Of a stretch of DNA of 64,000 nucleotides, positions 1 to 9,295 are shown one piece after another. The notes under the pieces were generated by a model that searched no databases, had not been told where the DNA came from, and saw only the letters and a program-made list of their open reading frames with translations. A program made the translations under genes and the position numbers. Each line of letters starts with the position of its first letter. Position 1 is the first letter of the stretch. Source of the DNA: Tanytarsus gracilentus (lineage: Eukaryota; Arthropoda; Insecta; Diptera; Chironomidae); the NCBI GenBank assembly GCA_038502055.1, contig JAXRKN010000043.1, positions 7,254,001 to 7,318,000 of the forward strand. Direction: 5' to 3'.

Positions 1-51
1 TAAATTTTTATTTTCAACTATTTTTCATAAGAAAAAAATTAAAATAAACAT

Positions 52-1497
52 TTACAATCCAGCTGTAGCGACGATCCATGGATAGAACGCTGACACGCGA
101 GCGTATCCATCAGGAGATCCCGTCTCACATCTGTTGAAAGAAGAAGAAAAGCAATTGAGTAAATATTAATTGTGCGCTTGTGAAAAATAATTTGTAAATT
201 CTTTTACAATGTGAATTGAACTTTTTAATTTGCTAAGTCATTAAATAAGTCAGAAGAATATTTTTTTCATATAATTCAAGTGTTTTGAGTTAGCAAAAAT
301 TGATATCAAAATCAATTGATTTTAAAATGTTAATGACGTAATGAGACCAATGTTTAAGTACTTAAAAGTTTTTTGGTCACTCTCAAAGATAAAAAATAAA
401 AGATCGAACATACCCCGCAGCCGGTCCGAATGAAACAACGCCAACTTGATAAGATCCATTTCTTTGAATTGCCAAAGGACCGCCTGAAAAAATAATAATT
501 TAATTTCCAGCTTTTAAAAATATTTTAATTCTCATCTACCTGAATCACCATTGCAAACCTTTGATAAAAAATAGAAAACAAATTTATCATTGATTTTTCA
601 AAATCTTCATTTAAAACTTACAGAGTTATTGATTTCAGGTGTGCCTTGAGCACAAATGGTTGAGTCAACGACCAATCCAGGGAATCTTGCAGAGCACGCA
701 GCATTCGTGATGATAGTTTTTTGTGTGAACAAAACTGTCGGTGACGTTTGTTGGTGAGAGTCGCTGAAACGTCCGAAACCTTAAAAATGCGATAAGATTA
801 GATAAGTTTTTTGAAACAGCGGAAGTACGCGAACGCTCACCTGACACAGTTGCGACAATGCCTTCATGTCTCTCAGTATTATCTGATGCTAATTGAACTG
901 GTTGAACAGCATTTGTCCACACGAAGGGTGATGCCGTATTACGGATCACTGCAATATCATTACGAAGAAGAATTGGACCATAGTTGGGATGTGGTACGAA
1001 GGCGCTGGTTGGCAAATTCGTCCAGCGTTGTTGTTGAGGTTCAATGACAGTTCTGTCGATTGCTCCTGCAACGATTGTGTATCCAGTAACACCCGTGCTT
1101 GTACAATGAGCGGCCGAGATCACAGCGGTTGGACTTTAAAGACAAATGGGTTAATTAAAGATCTAAATTAACAGGAATCATTAATTACCTAATCACGGAT
1201 CCACCACACAAACCAGCACCAGTAGCCGTAACGATCAAAACCGCGGTCTAATATAATTTTTCGTCAATAATTTCATTCATTTTCTCATTTCAAATTATTA
1301 ACCTGATAAGGAAATTGATGAGGTTCCGCTGGTTGTCCATTAACAATTCTACGATCTCTTTGGACATTGATTGGAGTTCCGCTCTCCTTTGCTTTCATCT
1401 GCCAAATTGGAATCACGTCACTCCAATCGATTTCCGATTCAGCTGGTCGAGCTGAAACTGCAACGACAACTAACACGAGAGCTAAGAAGAATTTCAT
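52..1497 (-). CDS. chymotrypsin/brachyurin-like serine protease (S1A)
   Basis: Secreted digestive-type endopeptidase of about 290 aa. Seven coding exons join in phase: 1303-1497, 1189-1247, 841-1132 or 1133 (1133 closes the frame), 622-779, 540-558, 414-483, 52-130. The protein opens with a signal peptide (MKFFLALVLVVVAVSA), then a propeptide and the activation site RIVNGQPAEPHQFPYQ. The triad is visible: His in ISAAHC, Asp in NDIAVI, Ser in GDSGGP. Six residues before the active Ser (position 189) is Ser, and the 226-equivalent is Asp (SPDGY). That combination is known from brachyurins and insect collagenolytic chymotrypsins, so I infer chymotrypsin-like or broad specificity. I chose the ATG at 1497 because a TATA box at 1553-1559 places the transcription start near 1527. 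The in-frame upstream Met at 1548 would lie before that start. The active-site Ser sits in a 19-nt exon. Confidence 0.9.
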
Positions 1498-1552
1498 TGT
1501 GACTTGAAAAAATCCGAACAGAAATTGAAGCATTTTGAAGCTCTGCATTGAG

Positions 1553-1559
1553 TTTTATA
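1553..1559 (-). promoter_or_regulatory. TATA box of the protease gene
   Basis: TATAAAA on the minus strand, 56-62 nt upstream of the chosen ATG at 1497. It implies a short 5' UTR of roughly 30 nt. The position is as expected for a highly expressed insect gut protease. Confidence 0.6.
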
Positions 1560-1789
1560 GTCAATCATATCACTCGAGTGGATTGATAACTTTTGGATTG
1601 ACTCTTAGAGATTTTAGATTAAATCAAGGGATGGAAATTTTTAGTTGAAAAAAGTGTAAGAAAATTTTTTAAAACCTAATTTAATTATTTTAGAGTTCAG
1701 AAATTTTTTTAACATTTCAAAAGCAGCGTGGCTAGTTCAAAATTATTTGCCTTAAAAATTTCATTTAAATTCCATTTTGCAAAGGTGTC

Positions 1790-2290
1790 GAGAACAAAGA
1801 TTTTCCAGAGATCCAACAGAAATCAATCGATTGCTTACTGACAATAGATCTCATATACCTCAAGTGAAATTAGAAATGAGTGAACTGCAAGCCGACAAGG
1901 ATTTGGTCATGCACTTTAGGTATGGGATGTCAATATCCAAAAATTCAAATTGAACGCTTTAAATTCCTCTTTTGCATCTAGTTTTCTGTTCAGTCTCCAT
2001 CCCAACCATAATTCCCTGCTTTATATATCTGAAATAAGTCAATGATTGAGGCATTTTGGATGAACATTGCTGTCAATCTTAACCAGTTTCATACATTTCC
2101 AACGGATTATTGTATCATGAACATAAACTCGGCACAAAGTCTTATGACACTTGAATTGATGCGATAGACAACATGTTATGGTCAATTTGCACAATGGGTG
2201 AGGGTTATCATAATTATCATCACGTCTTCATCTCCACACGAACTCTCAGAAAGGAATTTCATTGAGTTTCTGCATATGATTTGAAACTGT
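1790..2290 (+). pseudogene. fatty acyl-CoA desaturase relic
   Basis: Plus-strand decayed copy of a desaturase, opposite in strand to its four intact neighbours. Recognisable pieces in order are an acceptor followed by DPTEINR; EMSELQADKDLVMHFRYG, matching the DMSDLRADKAVMFQ stretch of the gene at 2549-3805; an AFWMNIAVNLNQF stretch; and IDNMLWSICTMGEGYHNYHHVF, which holds the third histidine box HNYHH. Stops and frame changes separate the pieces, and the region with boxes 1 and 2 was not found. It is a non-functional partial copy by unequal duplication and inversion. Confidence 0.75.
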
Positions 2291-2377
2291 CAAAATGTAA
2301 ATTATTCAAAGAGATGAAAATCAAATTTTCCCAGCTGATCTCAAGATCACTCGGATTTTCACTTTTTTGGAACCTTA

Positions 2378-2450
2378 TTTTTAAATTAAAAAAGTACGTT
2401 ATTAAAATTCACATGCAAAAACTTCATAACGTACTTTTTAAATTTAAAAA
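2378..2450. repeat. 73-bp foldback micro-element
   Basis: Two near-perfect inverted arms of about 25 bp (2378-2402 and 2426-2450) with core AAAAAGTACGTTAT / ATAACGTACTTTTT, separated by a 23-nt loop. Diverged copies of the same motif occur at 12489-12635. It is probably a tiny MITE. It lies directly after the desaturase relic. Confidence 0.6.
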
Positions 2451-2548
2451 AAAAACCAAAAAAAATTATCAAAGGAATCGAAAAAACTGCTGGAAATTTT
2501 CTAAAAAATATTTAAATTAAAAAAACCGTTTTTTTTTTCATGACACAT

Positions 2549-3805
2549 TTAATATCCTAAAATTTCAAGTTCTTCAACATCTTTCTCATCAATATCAACA
2601 TCTCCCAGTCCCCAAACTCCTTTACCATGGACATTTTCATCAGACAGCCAGTGACTACCATCTCCACTCTTCAAAACTCTCCTCGCAATCATTTGCGGTG
2701 AAACGACTTTACGATCATAAACCATTCCGAAAAGTGCAAAAAAGTCAATAAAAATTGATACAATGTTAAAGCTTTTATAGCCTTTCCATCCCTTCAACTC
2801 GGATGAACTGTAGTCCCAGGGAAAAACATGATGAAAATTGTGGTTTCCATCACCGAGCGTTTGAATCATCATGAAGATATTATCGGCAGGGCTTATGTTC
2901 TTATCATAGGGCCGTTTGCCAATGCTATGCCCAATGCTGTTAATTGTGAACGCATTATTGAGATTAACGCAGAGTCGAGTCACCACACACGTCCAGTAGG
3001 CTAGCCACAAGCTTTCATTCCACATGAGATATGGCAAGAGTGTTGGGATGATAACACCGAATGTGAAAAAGAACTTCAAATAATGATGCTCTTGAAACAT
3101 GACCGCTTTATCAGCACGCAAGTCACTCATATCGACAGCCTTTAATTCCTTTTGACATTCGGGCAGAGGCTCAAGAAGAAGCCAACCGATGTGAGAGAAA
3201 AATCGACCTCGAAGAATGTTGTGTGGATCTGAAAGGTATTTAAGAATATTTTGCAGTCTTAATTTGTAATGAAAATTATAATAATTCAACCTTTGTTTGT
3301 TTCCGAGAATTTATGATGAACACGATGCAATCGAGCCCAGTAGTAAGCACTTCCCTAAATTAATTTTGTTTATTGAAAATCATGGATGGATCGCATTATA
3401 AAAATTGGATGTAACGTGATATTGCAGAATTTTGACTTTGCAATTGTTCATGCCGTAAATATCAAATTTGAATAGTTTAACTTTAGACTCACTAATCCGG
3501 CAATTGAGACGAAATATAAAATCAGATATTTCAGTGGTGCTGTGACTTTATACGAACGGTGACTGAAGAGTCGATGACTTCCAGAAGTAACTCCGAGAAT
3601 TGATGAGCATAAAAGAAAACAAACTTTAGTTAAAAATTAGTCAGTTATTTACAAACTACTCACACCACGCGTAAGTGTAAAATTTTATGTTCGTTGTTAC
3701 CATCAAAAAAGCTCCATAAAGGGCGCCAACATGAACGAATACAGCCGCATAGACCATCGGCCAATTTATTTGTGTCATGAAGGGTTGAAAATGTAAAATG
3801 CTCAT
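2549..3805 (-). CDS. acyl-CoA desaturase, gene A of cluster
   Basis: Membrane fatty acyl-CoA desaturase of about 338 aa. Exons are 3664-3805, 3493-3623, 3291-3354 and 2549-3228. All three histidine boxes of the di-iron centre are present: HRLFSH (in SGSHRLFSHRSYK), HRVHH and HNFHH. The extra ligand motif NSIGH, hydrophobic membrane spans and the family's PYDK motif are also present. The N terminus is short (MSILHFQPFMTQINW), as in genes B and C. The start is the first in-frame ATG, and a further upstream exon is not excluded. The first donor is taken as GTGAGT at 3663, which keeps phase. Substrate and double-bond position cannot be read from the sequence. It is the most divergent of the three short cluster members. 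Confidence 0.85.
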
Positions 3806-3933
3806 TTTGCAGCGGAGAATAAATAACAAATGAAATCGCACGTAAAAATACAGCGAACAATTAATGAAATGTTAACTAATGCTAAAATATTCTATGTAAC
3901 TTATTTAAAATTGACAAAAGGGTCAATGTGAGG

Positions 3934-5143
3934 TTAAAGTGTTTTATTTATTTTTCCCGTTCTCAGAACTCTTTTTTGAATCATCTCATCACTCGCAAAT
4001 TTTAGATCATAAGCCAATCCTAATTTCGCCCAAAGATTAATAACCCAAGCACTCAAATTCCAACTGTCAAATCCCGAAAATTCTGATGCTCGATAGTCGA
4101 AAGGAAAAGTATGATGATAGTTGTGATAACCTTCGCCTAGCAAGCAAATAATCCACAATTTGTTTTCAGATGCTGAAAAAGTTTTATCATAAGGCCTCGG
4201 TCCATTGGCATGCAAAAAACTGTTGCCCACATTTTGTTGCGTGAAGTTTAATGCGATTCGAAAAAAATTCATCAGGAAAGCAATTTTAAATTGTTCACTC
4301 CAGAAATAGTAAGGAATTAGTGTTGGAAAGAGAACAGTGATGGTAATAAAAAGTATTTCGTAGTATCTAAAAAATAATTTGTAATTTTCTGTGATTAGAA
4401 AAAATTTGAAGTTTTATGCCGAGTTGAAGCGAAATCTGATACAAAAAATTGATAAGAAATTTTGCATCATTTTTCATTTCGGCACCCAGGTAATTTTAAA
4501 ATTATAAATTTTATGTGTTTGGTAAAAATCTCACTTGTATTGAAACATCACTTCCTTATCATTTAAAAGATCGTCCATGTCAATCGTGTCCATGGCTAAT
4601 TTTGATTCAGGTACAGGAGGAAGCCAAAACCATTGCATGAAACCAAAAAATATTCCGCGGTTTTTATTTGTTGGATCTTTAATTGTGTCTGTGTATTTAT
4701 GATGCGCACGATGAACTTTACTCCAAAAGATAATGTTTGACTTTTTTCGTTGATTAAAAAAATTTAATAGTTTTTAGGACAAGAAATTCTCAAAGTTCTC
4801 TCACCATTCCAGAAAGTTGCTGGCAAAAAATTAAAAATACTTTCAATCCATATGTGGCTTTATAAGAGCGATGCGAAAAATATCTGTGAGCTGAGGTACC
4901 CATACCAATGCCCCCCAAAAGAAACATTAAAATTGCTACAAAAGTAAAATAAAATTTGTAATTTAAAAAGTTTAAAATATCATATTTACTCCAAAGGTAT
5001 GTCAGTGGTTCACATTGTCCAGTGATGGCATAGTAAAAACCGATTAATCCACCGCCATAATAAAGAATTGCAAAAAATAACATGTGATAATCAGATTTAC
5101 CATCGGTTGTCTTTTCAAATCTAAAAATATATTTATTCATCAT
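3934..5143 (-). CDS. acyl-CoA desaturase, gene B (tandem pair member)
   Basis: Desaturase of about 307 aa encoded by exons 4990-5143, 4805-4935, 4535-4740 and 3934-4366. Histidine boxes are HRYFSH, VHRAHH and HNYHH, plus NSFLH. The N terminus (MMNKYIFRFEKTTDGK) is much shorter than in canonical Desat1-type enzymes. Nearly every exon, and parts of the introns, match gene C at 5307-6395, so this is a recent tandem duplication. The first intron (54 nt) is a multiple of three and stop-free, so the unspliced frame stays open. Gene C has a 50-nt intron with a stop in the same place, which supports real splicing. Function is inferred as fatty acid, pheromone or cuticular lipid desaturation. Substrate is unknown. 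Confidence 0.88.
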
Positions 5144-5306
5144 TCAAAATGTATGTGGAATTCGGTCAAAGACTGAAAATTTACTAAAACGATGATGAAA
5201 AATGCAATCTCTTAAAATGAGTGTTTTGAGGTGAGAGGAAACATCGTATAAAAGATCTTTGCACAATTAGTCCCACGGACAATTAGCCCATGTCTTTATT
5301 TTCGAT

Positions 5307-6395
5307 CTATTCAAGTAATTTATTTACTTTTCCCGTTCTCAGAACTCTTTTTTGAATCATCTCATCACTCGCGAATTTAAGATCATAAGCCAATCCTAAT
5401 TTTGCCCAAAGATTAATAACCCAAGCATTCAAATTCCAACTGTCAATCCCTGAAAATTCTGATCCTCGATAGTCGAACGGAAAAGTATGATGATAGTTGT
5501 GATAACCTTCGCCTAGCAAGCAAATAATCCACAACTTGCTTTCAGATGCTGACATAGTTTTATCATAAGGTTTCGGTCCATTGGCATGCAAGAAACTGTT
5601 GCCCACATTTTGTTGCGTGAAGTTTAATGTAACTCGGAAAAAATTCATTAATAAAGCAATTTTAAACTGTTCACTCCAGAAGTAGTAAGGAATTAGTGTT
5701 GGAAAGAGAACAGTGATGGTGATTAAAAGTAATTCGTAGTATCTAAAATAAAGTTAAATTTAAATATCATATAAGTTTATAAAAAAAACTCACTTGTATT
5801 GAAACATCACTTCCTTATCATTTAACAGATCGTCCATGTCAATCTTGTCCACGGCTAATTTTGATTCAGGTACAGGAGGAAGCCACAACCATTGTATGTA
5901 GCCGAATAATACTCCACGGTTTTTATTTGTTGGATCTTTAATTGTGTCTGTGTATTTATGATGCGCACGATGAACTTTACTCCAAAAGATAATGTTTGAC
6001 TTTTTTCGTTGATTAAAAAAATTTAATAGTTTTTAAAATTTTAGGACAAAGAAATTCTCTTACCATTCCAGAAAGTTGCTGGCAAAAAATTAAAAATAAT
6101 TTCAATCCATATGTGGCTTTATAAGAGCGATGCGAAAAATATCTGTGAGCTGAAGCACCAACTCCAATGCTGCCCAAAAGGAACATTAAAATTGCTAAAA
6201 AAATTTATTAGCTAGGTAAATTAATTTAAAACTATTATATTTACTCCAAAAGTACGTGAGCAATTCACATTTTCCAGTGATGGCATAGTAAAATCCGATT
6301 AATCCTCCACCATGCAGAAGAATTGCAAGCAATAAAATTTGGTAATCAAATTTGCCATCGGGTCCCTTTTCAACTCTAAAAATTGCTTTATTCAT
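5307..6395 (-). CDS. acyl-CoA desaturase, gene C (tandem pair member)
   Basis: Paralogue of gene B with the same length (about 307 aa) and the same four-exon structure: 6245-6395, 6064-6194, 5794-5999, 5307-5742. The histidine boxes HRYFSH, VHRAHH and HNYHH are intact. Differences from gene B are concentrated in exon 1 (MNKAIFRVEKGPDGK) and scattered conservative changes. Both copies keep splice sites and frame, so both look functional. The second intron still aligns with that of gene B apart from a short indel, which indicates a young duplication or gene conversion. It lies between gene B (stop at 3934) and gene D (stop at 6762), all on the same strand. Confidence 0.88.
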
Positions 6396-6761
6396 TTTTT
6401 AAAAATATATGTGTAGGTTGATCGAACTCTCAAAATTTACTAAAAATAATAAAAACACGATGCTGAGTGGAAGTAATCTCCCAAGATAATTGTAAATTTT
6501 TTGAGTTTGATGGATTTTAGTGAGAGAATTTTAGAATTACATCACATAAAAAATTATACGAGTCGAAAAAAACGTAAACATATTCTCGAATTTTTGTCAA
6601 TGAATGAAAAAATCAAAACAAAGTAATTAAAAATGTAAAATCAAACAAAATAAAAACTTTGAGGTGATTAAAATTTGGAATTTTATGATTTTTACCTAAA
6701 GACTGTAAAATAAGAAGAAGAAAAAAGCTAATGCGTAAAATAATTTTAATTTTTATTCAAT

Positions 6762-8170
6762 TTAATTAAATTTCTTGCTGATTATTTTTGCCATTTCTCT
6801 TTCCTCTCTAGGTTGATCCGGATCAGCCCACCCCCAAATATTTGTTACGGTTCTGTCTCCAGTTCTTTCCTTTCGTGCTTGAATAATTTCATCACTTACA
6901 GTTTTTAGGTCATAAGCCCAGCCAATTTTTGCCATGAGATCAAGAAAAGCAGTCGTAAAATTCAATCTATAGCCACCGAGTTCTGCAGTTTTGTAGTCCC
7001 ATGGAAAGACCTTAAAAAAACGGCATTAAAACTTGATGTAAAATTATTAAAACTCACATGATGATAATTATGCCAGCCTTCTCCGAGAGCCAGAACTGCC
7101 ACCGAAATATTCTGAGCTGGCGTTATTGCTCTAAATTACGAGTCAATTTTATTAATCTTTAATAATCTTTAAATTTTTTAATCTCACTCATCGTACGGCT
7201 GTAAAATAATCCAATTAATTATTTTTCTAATCAAATAATCATCCTCACCTTATTACCCCAAATATGTGCCACTGAATTCACGCACCTGAAAGAATGTCGC
7301 AATAAATCATTGAAATTATTAGCTTGCAATCTTACCATGTGACATTTAGCACCCAAGCATATCGAAAGCATGCAGCGATTAGCCAAGCATTCACCCAAGA
7401 CTCACTCCAACAATAGTGCGGAATAATTGTCGGAAGAATGAAGCAAAATGTCGGCATTAGAATGGCCCAGTAATCCATTTGAAATCTTAAAATCGGATCT
7501 GCAATTAGGTCCGATACATCGACACGTTTCCCCGCTTCTTTAACATCCGGATGCTTTTTACTCAACAACCAACCCACATGCGAAAAGAAAAAGCCACGAG
7601 TGGCATTATGTGGATCTGCATCTGTGTCGAAAAATTTATGATGTACACGATGATCTCGTGCCCAGTGAACGACATCATCTTGAAAAGCGAGCGTGTTGAA
7701 AAGCATTAGCATGAGTCTCAGTGGCCATTTTGCTTTGTAGGCTCGATGTGACCACAGACGATGAACGCCAGCTGTGATGCCGAGTCCACTAACGATGTAG
7801 AGCAAATAAGCTGTGGTTGAAAATAACAAAATAGAGAGAAATTTGCTATTCTGTTGTGCAAGCTTAAAAACTCTAAGAATTTTCTCGCAAAAATTCGTAT
7901 TTTAATTTTTATCTTATAATTTATTTTAAAGATCTCACCGAACACAACAGTTTGTAATTTTGCATGACCAGTGAATGCCAAGTAGGCACCATAGAACGCT
8001 TGAATGTGAAGAAGTGACATCAAAATAATATTTCGCCACACGAGCTCAAATTTTCTCTGTTTAGCAATTCGTTTTCCGGGTCGAGCCAAACCGCCATCAA
8101 ATGTTTCAGCATCTTGTTCGTTAAGGACGCCACTTGTACAAATTAAACTGATTTTTTCTCTCGGTTGCAT
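6762..8170 (-). CDS. canonical stearoyl-CoA (delta-9) desaturase, Desat1-like
   Basis: Full-length insect acyl-CoA delta-9 desaturase of about 358 aa, an endoplasmic reticulum membrane enzyme. Exons are 7939-8170, 7336-7810, 7249-7285 (37 nt), 7188-7198 (11 nt), 7058-7130 and 6762-7010. It carries HRLWSH, HRVHH and HNYHH boxes, the NSVAH ligand motif, DADPHNATRGFFFSHVGWLL, and the C-terminal FTTAFLDLMAKIGWAYDLK stretch typical of Desat1. Its N terminus, like Desat1 of flies, includes a VWRNI helix start. It is the likely housekeeping member from which the shorter A-C genes diverged. The 11-nt exon encodes most of PYDE and is required to keep phase. Confidence 0.92.
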
Positions 8171-8687
8171 GTCGTCTTTGCAAAATATAATTCAAAACTG
8201 ATTAAAAAAATATATTTACGAATTTAAATAGAATAAAATGCAAATTAGTTATTTGTTTTTGAACTAGTTCATTAAGTTGTTGTGATTAATTAGTGTTCAT
8301 TAGCATTTTTGGATTCCCAGACTATTTAACTATTTCGTAAAAAGTAAATTGTTGTCTGTGAATTTGATTCTTGAAAATAAATATTGTAAAATTCGAAAGA
8401 GGGAAGCAGTCAACTTATTTTTTTAATTCATACCTTAGTTTCCCATTAATTTGCAATGCAAATGCCATTAATTTTCAATGCAAATCGTTGTAATGAATTA
8501 TTATAGCTCCGCTATATATTAATTTTGGATTTTTCCAAAACCTGTTTTCAGCCCCTAGTGCCAAGACACTAATTTGTTCAATATCAAAACATATACTCAA
8601 ATGATAGGCCTTGTCAAATCCTACAAACTGGCGAAAACAGATTTGAAATCGGTTGATCCTACGAGGAGTTAGAGCCATTTAAGTCAT

Positions 8688-8731
8688 CTTACTTTCTTAC
8701 TTTCTTACTTTCTTACTTTCTTACTTTCTTA
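8688..8731. repeat. 8-bp microsatellite (TTACTTTC)n
   Basis: About five and a half perfect copies of TTACTTTC in a row, inside the repeat element at 8503-9295. Confidence 0.9.
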
Positions 8732-8904
8732 CGATCTTAGTGGGCGGCATATCTCAAGAACGGCTGGTTGGATTTGATTCGGGTTTGTGGCTAAAGATCG
8801 GGTTTTGGTTCTAGTTGTGCAAGAAGTATTTTGTTTTGAGGTATGACCCTCCAAGGACCGTCCCTGAGTGCAAAAATGTCCTTTTTCATACAAATTTTCT
8901 CTTA

Positions 8905-9268
8905 TATGGCTTCATGTATGTCGTTGAACTCGTAATTGGACCAGAAATCGATTGACATTGATGATTTTTGAGGAATGTCCATTATGGACGGCCAGGAGTG
9001 CCACGAATGTCCATTTTTCAGAACTATGGCTTCATGTATGTCGTTGAACTCGTCATTGCATCAGGAATCAATTGGCATTGATGATTTTTGAGGAATGTCC
9101 ATCATGGTCGGCTAGGAGTGCCACTAATGTCCATTTTTCAGTACTATGGCTTCATGTATCTCGTTGAACTGGTCATTGGATCAGGAATTGATTGGCATTG
9201 ATGAGTTTTGATGAATGTCCATCATGGCCGGCCAGGAGTGCCATAATGTCCATTTTTCAGAACTATGG
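8905..9268. repeat. 120-bp tandem repeat, three copies
   Basis: The motif ATGGCTTCATGTAT recurs at exactly 120-bp spacing (8908, 9028, 9148). Each unit also contains GATGATTTTTGAGGAATGTC and AGGAGTGCCA blocks with a few substitutions. It forms the right half of the surrounding repeat element. Confidence 0.85.
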
Positions 9269-9295
9269 GGTACTAATCTAAGACAGCGGAGCTAT

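Larger units (their letters stand above)
8503..9295. mobile_element. non-autonomous repeat element with internal tandem repeats
   Basis: A 793-bp segment bounded by the inverted repeat ATAGCTCCGCT (8503-8513) and AGCGGAGCTAT (9285-9295). It contains no coding frame. Inside are an 8-bp microsatellite (8688-8731) and three tandem copies of a 120-bp unit (8905-9268). I did not find a convincing target-site duplication, so the superfamily is unassigned. The sequence is less AT-rich than its surroundings, suggesting a foreign origin. Confidence 0.5.

Noticed and set aside
1498..1548. Upstream in-frame Met for the first protease
   Set aside because: It lies only a few bases from the TATA box and would precede the transcription start. 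The Met at 1497 starts a proper signal peptide.
2281..2520. A 79-codon frame rich in Lys and Phe
   Set aside because: It overlaps the end of the desaturase relic and the palindromic micro-element. Its composition is that of AT-rich noncoding DNA.
4790..5143. A single 117-codon frame covering two desaturase exons
   Set aside because: It reads through a 54-nt GT-AG intron and its last codons run past a GTGAGA donor. The spliced model matches the twin gene C.
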